DNA of 33,846 nt from contig NZ_BBPO01000075.1 in the NCBI RefSeq assembly GCF_000787815.1, positions 1 to 33,846 of the forward strand, written 5' to 3'. This stretch comes from Streptacidiphilus neutrinimicus (GTDB lineage: Bacteria > Actinomycetota > Actinomycetes > Streptomycetales > Streptomycetaceae). Position numbers and translations under genes: made by a program. Under the pieces are notes generated by a model. It did not search any database. It saw only the letters and a program-made list of their open reading frames with translations, and had not been told where the DNA came from. This document shows, piece by piece, positions 1 through 6,890 of the stretch. Position 1 is the stretch's first letter, and the number at the start of each line of letters is the position of its first letter.

Positions 1-1
1 G

Positions 2-136
2 GGCACGTCCGCCCCCGCCGCGGCGCCCTCCGCGGCGACGACCGCCACGCTCCAGCAGGAGCAGGCGAAGGTCGACGCTGCACAGTCCGCGGCCGCGGCC
101 GCCGATTCGGACGCGGCGACCGACCCGAACGGCTAG
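2..136 (+). CDS. C-terminal fragment of an unidentified protein
   Basis: The frame is open from the window edge to a TAG at 134-136. The 44 visible residues are dominated by Ala, with Ser, Thr and Asp, and include a short charged segment (LQQEQAKVDAAQ) before an Ala-rich tail ending in DPNG. No domain can be recognised. An Ala-rich helix with a disordered acidic end is common in actinobacterial secreted or cell-division proteins, but the fragment is too short to assign. Confidence 0.5.
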   Translation, partial: GTSAPAAAPSAATTATLQQEQAKVDAAQSAAAAADSDAATDPNG

Positions 137-194
137 CCGCCGAGGGCCGGAAAGGTCGGGCCAGGACAGGTGAGGCTGTGTCAGGCTGCGCCGC

Positions 195-2387
195 ATGGCC
201 TCCTCCGCATCCTTCCCGCCCGCATCCGACCCGGACCCCGTCCCCGCGCCCACCGCGCCCACCGCTGATGCGGCGTCGGCCGCCGACGCCGCACCCACCG
301 CATCCGCCGCTGACGCCTGGCAGGCCGCCGACTCCGCATCCGCCGCCGACGCCGGGCAGGCCACCCCGGACTCGCTGCCGCGTCAGCTCGCGCGGACGCG
401 CCGCTTCACCCTCGGCGCGCCCGCCCAGCTCGCCGTCACCGCCGACGGCGCGACCGTGCTGTTCCTGCGCGGTCGCGACGGCGCGGACGCGCGGACCTGC
501 CTGTGGGCGCGCGAGCTCGCCACCGGGGAGGAGCGGGTCGTCGTCGACGGCGCCGACGGGGCCGTCACCGCCTACGGGACGGACGCCGCCGGCCGCCGGG
601 TCGCCTTTGTGCGGGCCGGGCGGCTGTGGCTCGCCGACCTCGGGACCGGCCCGTCCGCGCCGGACGTCGTACGGCCCGTGCACGGCGTCCATGGGCCGGT
701 GTCGGATCCGCGGCCGGATCCGACCGGCAGGCGGATCGCGTACCTGGACGGCCGCGCGCTGCGGGTCGTCGACCTGGCCGGGAGCGACGACCGGGCCGTG
801 GCCGCGCCGGGGCCGGGCGACGGGCCCGAGGTCCGCTACGGCGTGTCCGAGCATGTCGCCCGGGAGTCGATGTCCCGCCCCTGCGGCTACTGGTGGTCGC
901 CCGACGGCCAGCGGCTCCTCGTCGCCCGGATCGACGAGGAGCCCGTCGCCGTCTGGTACGTCGCGGATCCGGCGAACCCGGCCGTGCCGCCCCGCGCCGT
1001 CCGGTACGCGTCCGTCGGGACGGCCAACGCGGACGTGCGGCTGGGCATCGTGGACGCCGTCCGACGGGAGCACCCTCGGCCCGAGGCCGAGGGAGACTGG
1101 ACCGAGGTGGCCTGGGACCGGGCCGCCTTCGAGTACCTGACCAGCGCCGGCTGGGACGCGCACGGCCCGTTCGCCTCCGTGCAGAGTCGCGATCAGCGGA
1201 CCGTGCGCGTCCTCGGCGTCGATCCGGCCGCCGGCGCGACGCGGCTGCTGGCCGAGCAGCACGACGAGGCGTGGGTCCAGCTCGTGCGCGGCCTGCCGGT
1301 CCGGACCGCATCCGGCGCGCTGCTGACCCACCTGGACGTCGGCGACACCCGGCACCTGGCCGCCGACGGCGAGCCGCTGACCCCGCCCGGCCTCAACCTG
1401 CGCGAGGTGCTCGGCGTCGACGGCGACGACGTCCTGTTCACCGCGACGTCCGAGAGCGACCCCTTCTCGACGCACCTGTGGCGCGTCGGTGTCCCGGACG
1501 GCACGCCGGAGCAGCTCAGCGCGGAGCCGGGCGTGCACGACGGCGTGCTGCGCGGCGGCGCTCTGGTCCGTCCGGGCGATCTTGCCGACCTCTCCGAGAC
1601 GCCGCTCGTCCCGCTGCGGCGGACGCTGCTCCGGGTCGGCGAGCGGCGGCTCTGCACGGCCGTGCACCTGCCGTCCTGGCACACCCCGGGCTCCCGGCTG
1701 CCGGTCCTGCTGGACCCCTACGCCGGTCCGGCGATGCAGCGGGTCACCGCGGGCGGCGGCTGGGCGACGCACCTGTCGCAGTGGTTCGCCGAGCAGGGCT
1801 TCGTCGTGCTGGTCGTCGACGGGGTGGGCACGCCCGGCCGCGGCCCGCGCTGGGAGCGCGAGGTTCACGGCGACGTCTTCGCCGGCCCGCTGCGCGACCA
1901 GATCGACGCGCTGCACGCCGTCGCCGAGACGCACCCGGAGTACGGGCTGGACCTGGAGCGGGTCGCCATCCGCGGCTGGTCCTACAGCGGCTCGCTCGCC
2001 GAGGTCGCGGTGCTGCGCCGCCCGGACGTCTTCCACGCGGCGGTGGCCGGCGCCGGCGTGACCGACCAGCTGCTCTACGACACGCACTGGCGCGAGCGGT
2101 TCCTCGGCCACCCGGACAGCTCACCCGAGGCCTACGCCGCCTGCGACATCCTGCGCGACGCGCCGAAGCTGCGCCGCCCGCTGCTGCTGATGCACGGTCT
2201 GGGCGACGACAACGTCTTCCCCGTCAGCACACTGCGACTCTCCCAGGCCCTGCTGGCGGCGGGCCGCCCGCACGAGGTCCTGCCGCTGAGCGGCGCGGGC
2301 CACCGGGTGACGCAGCAGGCCGTCGCCGAGAACCTGATCCTGCACCAGCTGGACTTCCTGCGGCGGGCGCTGCGGCTGAAGGACTGA
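195..2387 (+). CDS. S9 family dipeptidyl-peptidase (DPP IV-like prolyl oligopeptidase)
   Basis: This 730-residue protein has an N-terminal beta-propeller and a C-terminal alpha/beta-hydrolase domain, as in dipeptidyl peptidase IV, which removes Xaa-Pro dipeptides from peptide N termini. Visible motifs are the nucleophile elbow GWSYSG with Ser596, the Asp in HGLGDDNV (671/672), and His703 in GAGHRV. A Glu-Glu pair at 248-249 (DEEPV) matches the propeller motif that binds the substrate amino terminus and marks dipeptidyl aminopeptidases. There is no clear signal peptide, so it is probably cytosolic. Residues 1-60 are a low-complexity Ala/Asp/Ser extension containing a 12-residue duplication; recognisable homology begins near LPRQLARTRRF. 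I know of no better in-frame start, but the ATG has only a weak ribosome site, so the N terminus is uncertain. Confidence 0.9.
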   Translation: MASSASFPPASDPDPVPAPTAPTADAASAADAAPTASAADAWQAADSASAADAGQATPDSLPRQLARTRRFTLGAPAQLAVTADGATVLFLRGRDGADARTCLWARELATGEERVVVDGADGAVTAYGTDAAGRRVAFVRAGRLWLADLGTGPSAPDVVRPVHGVHGPVSDPRPDPTGRRIAYLDGRALRVVDLAGSDDRAVAAPGPGDGPEVRYGVSEHVARESMSRPCGYWWSPDGQRLLVARIDEEPVAVWYVADPANPAVPPRAVRYASVGTANADVRLGIVDAVRREHPRPEAEGDWTEVAWDRAAFEYLTSAGWDAHGPFASVQSRDQRTVRVLGVDPAAGATRLLAEQHDEAWVQLVRGLPVRTASGALLTHLDVGDTRHLAADGEPLTPPGLNLREVLGVDGDDVLFTATSESDPFSTHLWRVGVPDGTPEQLSAEPGVHDGVLRGGALVRPGDLADLSETPLVPLRRTLLRVGERRLCTAVHLPSWHTPGSRLPVLLDPYAGPAMQRVTAGGGWATHLSQWFAEQGFVVLVVDGVGTPGRGPRWEREVHGDVFAGPLRDQIDALHAVAETHPEYGLDLERVAIRGWSYSGSLAEVAVLRRPDVFHAAVAGAGVTDQLLYDTHWRERFLGHPDSSPEAYAACDILRDAPKLRRPLLLMHGLGDDNVFPVSTLRLSQALLAAGRPHEVLPLSGAGHRVTQQAVAENLILHQLDFLRRALRLKD
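298..369. repeat. Two tandem 36-bp units in the S9 peptidase N-terminal tail
   Basis: A 36-bp unit beginning CCGCATCCGCCGC occurs at 298 and again at 334. In frame it encodes a 12-residue duplication (ASAADAWQAAD then ASAADAGQATP). It lies in the low-complexity extension ahead of the propeller domain. Confidence 0.7.
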
Positions 2388-2424
2388 GGGACCGAGGACG
2401 GCCGGGTGGGCGAGGCGGGGCCGG

Positions 2425-2748
2425 TCAGACGCCGGTGACGGTGGTCAGCAGGACGACCGCGTCGCTCAGGGCCATCAGGTCGTGCCGCTCCTGGGGCACC
2501 TCGGCGAGTTCGCCCGCGGCGAGGGAGACCATCGCGCCGGACTCCGTGCTGATCTGCACGCTCCCGGCCAGCACCAGCACGCTGGCGGCGTGCGGGGACT
2601 CGTGCTCACCCATCACGGACCCCTGGGTCAGCGCGATGAGGGACTGGCGCAGCATGTTCAGATGCAGCAGCAGGCGCGCGGCCCGCCCGTTGGGCGACTG
2701 CCGCGCCTGCTCGAGCTGGCCGCGGGCGACGAGGGTGAGTTCGTCCAT
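2425..2748 (-). CDS. Small cupin-like protein
   Basis: The gene encodes 107 residues from an ATG at 2748-2746. The N-terminal half (LARGQLEQARQSPNGRAARLLLHLNMLRQSLIALTQG, read approximately) is helical. The C-terminal half has the cupin pattern: GEHESPHAASVLVLAGSVQI, then a Gly turn, then GELAEVPQERHDLMAL. This is a small single-domain beta-barrel, usually a metal or small-molecule binder. His in ESPHA and in ERHDL are candidate ligands. It is convergent with the S9 peptidase (37-bp gap) and divergent from argS (85-bp gap). The substrate cannot be inferred. The longer open frame upstream is antisense to argS and is not coding. Confidence 0.75.
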   Translation of the reverse strand: MDELTLVARGQLEQARQSPNGRAARLLLHLNMLRQSLIALTQGSVMGEHESPHAASVLVLAGSVQISTESGAMVSLAAGELAEVPQERHDLMALSDAVVLLTTVTGV

Positions 2749-2833
2749 GGGATCAGTGTGGGGGCGGCGCCTTGTGTCCGCACGGCGAGGTAAACCAGGT
2801 GCCGGGAGGTCCGCTGTCCGGCGAGAATGCCGC

Positions 2834-4621
2834 ATGACCACCACAGCAGCCGCGCCGCAGTGCGCGCCCGCCGCCGTCCACGCGCCCGTCGAGTCGCTCG
2901 CGGTCGTGGTGGAGCGTCGCGTCGCGAGCGCGCTGGGCGGGGCGGAGCCCCTGCTGCGGCGGAGTGACCGGGCGGACTTCCAGGCCAACGGCGTGCTGCC
3001 GCTGGCCAAGGCGCGGGGGACGAATCCGGCCGCTCTCGCGGCCGAGGTCGCCGCGCGGGTCGCGGAGCTGGATGTGGTCGCGCACTGCGCGGCCTCGGGG
3101 CCGGGCTTCCTCAACATCGACGTCACCGACCGGGCCCTGCTGGAGAACCTGGCCGCGCGGGTGGCCGATCCGCGGCTCGGGGTGCCGCTGATCGCCGCGC
3201 CCGGCGTGACCGTCGTCGATTTCAGTTCGCCCAACGTCGCCAAGGAGATGCACGTCGGCCACGTGCGGTCGACGGTGATCGGCGACGCGCTGGCCCGGGT
3301 GTTCGCGTTCACCGGGGAGACCGTGGTCCGGCGGAACCACGTCGGCGACTGGGGCACCTCCTTCGGCATGCTCATCGAGCAGCTCTTCGAGGAGGGGGAG
3401 ACCCCACAGGACATCCACGCGCTCGGGGCGGCGTACCGGCGGGCGCGGGCGCGGTTCGACGCGGAGGCGGACTTCGCCGAGCGGGCCCGGCTGCGGGTCG
3501 TCGCCCTGCAGGCCGGGGACGAGCGGACACTGGCGGAGTGGCGGGAGCTGGTGGCGGTGTCCCAGCGGCACTTCCAGGAGATCTACGCCCAGCTCGGGGT
3601 GCTGCTCCAGGAGTCCGACGCGGTCGGCGAGAGCCACTACAACCCGAAGCTGCCGCAGGTCTGCGCGGACCTGGAGGCGGCGGGCATCGCGGTCGCGTCG
3701 CAGGGCGCCCTCTGCGTCTTCCCCGAGGGCGAGGGCGAGGGCGAGGGCGAGGGCGAGGGCCGGGGCGACGGCGGCGCGCCGCTGATCGTGCGGAAGGGCG
3801 ACGGCGGTTACGGCTACGCGGCGACCGACCTGGCGGCGGTCCGGGAGCGGGTGGGCGGCCTGGGGGCGCGGCGGCTGCTCTACCTGGTGGACGCGCGGCA
3901 GGCGCGGCACTTCGCGCAGGTCTTCGCGACGGCGCGGCGGGCGGGCTGGCTGCCGGAGGGGGTGACGGCGCGGCACCTCCCCTTCGGCATGGTGCTCGGC
4001 GCCGACGGGCGGCCGTTCCGGACCCGGTCGGGTGACACGGTCGCGCTGCAGGAGCTGCTCGACCAGGCCACGGCGAAGGCGGCGGAGATCGTCGCCGCCA
4101 AGAACCCCGGGCTGACCGGGCAGGAGCTGGCCACCCGGGCGCGGCAGGTCGGCGTGGGCGCGCTCAAGTACGCGGACCTTTCCAACAACCGGATCAAGGA
4201 CTACGTCTTCGACCCGGACCGGATGCTCTCGCTCACCGGCGACACGGCGACCTACCTCCAGTACGCCCATGCCCGGATGCGCTCGGTGCTGCGGAAGGCC
4301 GCTGAGGCCGGTCGGGGCGGCGAGCCGGGCGCCGTGGCGTGCGGGCTCCCCTTGGAGCCCGCCGAGCGGGCGCTCGGACTGCTGCTGGACGAGTTCGGCG
4401 CCGCGGTCGCCGCCGTCGCGGAGACGTGTGAGCCGCACCGGCTCTGCGCCTACCTGCACGCTCTGGCCACGGCTTTCTCGGGGTTCTGGGAGCACTGCCC
4501 GGTACTGATGGCCGAGGACGAGGGGGTCCGGCGGAACCGGCTGCTGCTCTGCGCGCTCAGCGCGCGGACGCTGGAGCTGGGGATGGGCCTGCTGGGGATC
4601 GAGGCTCCGCCGCAGCTGTAG
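2834..4621 (+). CDS. argS: Arginyl-tRNA synthetase
   Basis: This 595-residue class I synthetase charges tRNA-Arg. The N-terminal Add1 domain has the typical RRSDRADFQANG stretch (42-53). The HIGH signature is HVGH at 140-143 within SPNVAKEMHVGHVRSTVIGD. The KMSKS-equivalent region is FRTRSG (395-400), following FGMVLGADGRP. The C-terminal anticodon-binding DALR domain begins near YLQYAHARMRSVL and the protein ends in IEAPPQL. The ATG at 2834 precedes the first conserved block. A (Glu-Gly)6 tract at 298-309 sits in the loop between CVFPEG and LIVRKGDGGYGYA, where other ArgRS have a short charged loop. Streptomycetes often carry more than one ArgRS-like gene; whether this is the only copy cannot be told from the window. 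Confidence 0.95.
   Translation: MTTTAAAPQCAPAAVHAPVESLAVVVERRVASALGGAEPLLRRSDRADFQANGVLPLAKARGTNPAALAAEVAARVAELDVVAHCAASGPGFLNIDVTDRALLENLAARVADPRLGVPLIAAPGVTVVDFSSPNVAKEMHVGHVRSTVIGDALARVFAFTGETVVRRNHVGDWGTSFGMLIEQLFEEGETPQDIHALGAAYRRARARFDAEADFAERARLRVVALQAGDERTLAEWRELVAVSQRHFQEIYAQLGVLLQESDAVGESHYNPKLPQVCADLEAAGIAVASQGALCVFPEGEGEGEGEGEGRGDGGAPLIVRKGDGGYGYAATDLAAVRERVGGLGARRLLYLVDARQARHFAQVFATARRAGWLPEGVTARHLPFGMVLGADGRPFRTRSGDTVALQELLDQATAKAAEIVAAKNPGLTGQELATRARQVGVGALKYADLSNNRIKDYVFDPDRMLSLTGDTATYLQYAHARMRSVLRKAAEAGRGGEPGAVACGLPLEPAERALGLLLDEFGAAVAAVAETCEPHRLCAYLHALATAFSGFWEHCPVLMAEDEGVRRNRLLLCALSARTLELGMGLLGIEAPPQL
3725..3760. repeat. Hexanucleotide tandem repeat (GAGGGC)x6 inside argS
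   Basis: Six perfect copies of GAGGGC run from 3725 to 3760, in frame as (Glu-Gly)6. Unit loss or gain would keep the frame. The tract lies in an ArgRS surface loop. Confidence 0.95.
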
Positions 4622-5000
4622 TGGCCTCCAGGCACCTGGGGATAACTTCATCCCTCTTGGCAGAGACGGATGTTCGCCACGAGGGGCGGTGCCGACGCAC
4701 TGTGCGCCCTGTGGCCAAACGGATATGTCGAGCCGTCAGTTTCATTGCATAACAGGCGAGTTGAGCGAACCTGTGAGCGGCCTTTCAGTGGGCCCGTGAC
4801 GGGCGCCGGGGCCGCTCGCGGGACGGCAGGACCCTCGTGCGGCCGCATAGTTATCCACAGGGCCGAACCCTAACGCGCCGGATACTGTGGATAACGACGG
4901 ACGTCTACTCCGTGAGGATGACTTTTCCCTCATCCGGGCCTAGGGCCGATCGCGACCATGGGCTGATGAACCTCATACCTCTCCAGGCTACGGTGCAGTT
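4622..5000. other. 379-bp intergenic region with three DnaA-box-like sites
   Basis: No gene is supported here. Two perfect TTATCCACA boxes lie at 4851-4859 (plus) and 4886-4894 (minus) as an 11-bp inverted repeat, and a third 8/9 match (TTATCCCCA, minus) lies at 4637-4645. The stretch 4725-4760 is less GC-rich than its surroundings (TTTCATTGCATAAC) and could hold a promoter, but I see no good -35/-10 pair. The region separates argS from the DedA gene, both on the plus strand. Confidence 0.55.
4850..4895. promoter_or_regulatory. Inverted pair of perfect DnaA boxes
   Basis: GTTATCCACAG (4850-4860) and CTGTGGATAAC (4885-4895) are exact reverse complements separated by 24 bp. Each contains TTATCCACA, the classical DnaA box, which also fits the relaxed streptomycete consensus. 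No dnaA, dnaN, gyrB or rpmH is adjacent, so this is not recognisable as oriC. A regulatory or DnaA-titrating site is possible by inference. Confidence 0.55.
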
Positions 5001-5633
5001 GTGTTGACCCACCTGCTCGCAGCGGTGAACCCGATGAACGGGTCCTCGCTGCTGTCCGCGTTCGGCGCGCTCGCCGTGCTGGTCGTGACGTTCGCCGAAT
5101 CAGGCCTGCTGATCGTCGGCTTCTTCCTGCCCGGGGACACCCTGCTGTTCCCCGCCGGCGTCCTGTGCGCGGCGCCCGCCGCGCACGGGGGCACGAGCCT
5201 GGCGCTGTGGCAGGTGCTCCTCGGCGCAGCGGTGGGTACCTGCCTCGGCAGTCAGCTGGGCTTCCTCATCGGCCGCCGGGGCGGTGTGGCCATGCTCGCG
5301 CGCTCCAGGAGCGCGCGCCTGAAGTCCACGGTGGCCCACGGCGAGGAGCTGCTGGCCCGCTACGGGCAGCGCAAGGCGATCTTCATCGGGCGGTTCATCC
5401 CGCTGGTCCGCACCGTTCTCGGTCCGGTCGCCGGGGTCCTGCAGGTCCCGACCAGGACCTTCACGGTGTGGCAGGTGGCGGGCGGCGTCGTGTGGTCGCA
5501 GTCGCTGGTCCTGCTCGGCTACTGGCTGGGCGCGGCCATCCCGGGCGTGGACAACTACCTGCTGCCGCTGGTGGCCCTGGTGGTGCTGGTGTCGTTCCTG
5601 CCGGTGCTGCTCGAGCGGCGCCGGAAGTCGTAG
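5001..5633 (+). CDS. DedA family membrane protein
   Basis: The gene encodes 210 residues from a GTG start. Family motifs are the re-entrant-loop block FAESGLLIVGFFLPGDTLLF (31-50, with Glu33 and Asp46) and GRFIPLVRTVLGPVAG (130-145, with Arg131 and Arg137), which match the conserved acidic and basic residues of DedA proteins. Hydrophobic segments near 17-40, 45-60, 68-92, 155-175 and 183-205 give a polytopic inner-membrane protein. DedA proteins act in membrane homeostasis, and several members are phospholipid or undecaprenyl-phosphate flippases; the exact substrate here is not inferable. It ends 37 bp from the convergent crcB operon. Confidence 0.9.
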   Translation: MLTHLLAAVNPMNGSSLLSAFGALAVLVVTFAESGLLIVGFFLPGDTLLFPAGVLCAAPAAHGGTSLALWQVLLGAAVGTCLGSQLGFLIGRRGGVAMLARSRSARLKSTVAHGEELLARYGQRKAIFIGRFIPLVRTVLGPVAGVLQVPTRTFTVWQVAGGVVWSQSLVLLGYWLGAAIPGVDNYLLPLVALVVLVSFLPVLLERRRKS

Positions 5634-5670
5634 CCCGGGCGGCCCCGGCCGAGCGGTCCGCGACCGGGAG

Positions 5671-6039
5671 CTACAGCGCGGTGACCAACGCCCAGCCCGC
5701 CGCCGCGGCGGTGAGGCCCGCCGCGAGCGAACCGAGCACGTTCAGCGCCGCGAAGCGCAACGCCCCGGCGTCGAGCAGCCGCACCGTCTCGTAGCCGAAG
5801 GTCGAGAACGTGGTCAGGCCGCCGCAGACACCCGTCCCGACGAAGAGGGACACGTCGGTCGGCCAGCCCTCCCGGGCCACGCCCGCGGCGATCATGCCGA
5901 GGACGAAGGAGCCGACCACGTTGACCGTGAACGTGCCCCACGGGAAGAGGCTGTCGTGCCGCGACTGCACCGCGCGGTCGGTGAGGTAGCGCAGCGGGGC
6001 GCCCAGCATGCCGCCCACGAAGACCAGCAGGACCGCCAT
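5671..6039 (-). CDS. crcB: Fluoride efflux channel CrcB/Fluc (second subunit)
   Basis: This 122-residue protein has four hydrophobic helices. Fluc motifs are GGMLGAPLRYLTDR near the N terminus, FPWGTFTVNVVGSFVLG (32-48) and the signature GGLTTFSTFGYET (73-85). Fluc channels are dual-topology dimers that export fluoride; genomes with two adjacent crcB genes usually make a heterodimer of oppositely oriented subunits. The ATG shares one base with the stop of the preceding DUF190 gene (TGATG), so the two are translationally coupled. It is the last gene of the crcB-DUF190-crcB run and converges on the DedA gene. Confidence 0.93.
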   Translation of the reverse strand: MAVLLVFVGGMLGAPLRYLTDRAVQSRHDSLFPWGTFTVNVVGSFVLGMIAAGVAREGWPTDVSLFVGTGVCGGLTTFSTFGYETVRLLDAGALRFAALNVLGSLAAGLTAAAAGWALVTAL

Positions 6040-6368
6040 CAGAGCACGACCTCCACGCGGTCCAGGGTGATCAGGCCGTTGCCCTCGCCGAGCACCTCGC
6101 GCACCTGGGGGACGAACGCCCGCACGCGGGCCTCCTCGTCGACCACGACGACGGCGATCGGCAGGTCCTCGGCGAGGTCCAGCAGCCGGGTGGTGTGGAC
6201 GCGGCCGTGACGGCCGTAACCCTCGATGCCGCGGAAAACGGCCGCCCCGGCGAGCCCCGCCGCGTGGGCGCGGTGGACGATCTCGGAATAGACGGGCCGG
6301 TGGTGCCACTTCCCGCTCTCGCGCAGGTAGACGGTCATCCGCAGCCGGACCTCGGGTTCGGACGTCAT
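6039..6368 (-). CDS. DUF190 family protein (PII-like)
   Basis: The gene encodes 109 residues. The pattern [52 protein letters not shown] is the DUF190 signature: a beta-strand, a Tyr/His-containing loop, a helix and GxxGYG. DUF190 proteins have a ferredoxin-like PII-type fold and occur repeatedly next to crcB, but their ligand is not established as far as I know. Here the gene is sandwiched between two crcB genes, overlapping each by one base, so it is almost certainly co-expressed with the channel. A regulatory or fluoride-sensing role is inference. Confidence 0.9.
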   Translation of the reverse strand: MTSEPEVRLRMTVYLRESGKWHHRPVYSEIVHRAHAAGLAGAAVFRGIEGYGRHGRVHTTRLLDLAEDLPIAVVVVDEEARVRAFVPQVREVLGEGNGLITLDRVEVVL

Positions 6369-6868
6369 CAGCGCTGCCCTTCCGTACTCGGCACGGGCTC
6401 CGGTTCCGCGACCGGCCCACCGCGACGGCGGGCGCGCGGCAGCGTCCGGGTCAGGGCCGCGCCGCCGAAGACGGCGAGGAGCCCGAGCACGACGCTCGCC
6501 AGCAGGTACAGGCCTGCCGTGCCGAGGTGACCGCCGCCGAGCAGCCCGCGGGTCTCCAGCATCGCGGTCGAGAAGGTCGTGTAGCCGCCGCAGATGCCGA
6601 CGCCCAGGAAGGGACGGCGGTAGCGCGACGGCGGCCAGACCTCGAGGACCAGGTACATGAGGCCGCCCAGCACAGCGCACCCGGTCACGTTGGTGATCAG
6701 CGTCGCCCAGGGGAAACCCCCGGCGGGCGTCGGGATGCCGCGCGCCAGGCCGTAGCGGGCGATGCTGCCGATCCCGCCGCCGACCGCGATGACGGCGACG
6801 ATGTCGAGGTCCCGTCTCGCGGTCCGCCAACCGCCCTGCCCGTCCCTGGTCACGCCGTCCCTGGTCAC
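6368..6868 (-). CDS. crcB: Fluoride efflux channel CrcB/Fluc (first subunit)
   Basis: The 166-residue product has the Fluc blocks [34 protein letters not shown] and [13 protein letters not shown]. It is longer than a minimal Fluc because of a charged 20-residue N terminus and a hydrophilic C-terminal tail ([16 protein letters not shown]...). The start is ambiguous: GTG at 6868 or, after an exact 15-bp direct repeat, GTG at 6853; neither has a clear ribosome site. The gene starts 22 bp after the LCP stop on the same strand, so it may be read from the LCP promoter. It pairs with the second crcB as a probable heterodimer. Confidence 0.92.
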   Translation of the reverse strand: MTRDGVTRDGQGGWRTARRDLDIVAVIAVGGGIGSIARYGLARGIPTPAGGFPWATLITNVTGCAVLGGLMYLVLEVWPPSRYRRPFLGVGICGGYTTFSTAMLETRGLLGGGHLGTAGLYLLASVVLGLLAVFGGAALTRTLPRARRRGGPVAEPEPVPSTEGQR

Positions 6869-6890
6869 GCGACAAGCGTATCCGTGCCCG

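Noticed and set aside
503-2833. Open frame upstream of and in frame with argS
   Set aside because: It runs through the S9 peptidase gene in another frame with Arg/Pro/Ala-rich composition; ArgRS homology starts only after ATG 2834.
4850-4895. Chromosomal replication origin
   Set aside because: Only three box-like sites and no dnaA, dnaN, rpmH or gyrB nearby; a streptomycete oriC has many boxes between dnaA and dnaN.
4966-5007. Thirteen-codon uORF overlapping the DedA start
   Set aside because: No ribosome-binding site and no sign of conservation; a short ATG-initiated frame here is expected by chance.
6869-6890. Fluoride riboswitch ahead of crcB
   Set aside because: The gap to the LCP stop is 22 bp, too short for the crcB motif, and none was seen in the adjacent LCP 3' end.
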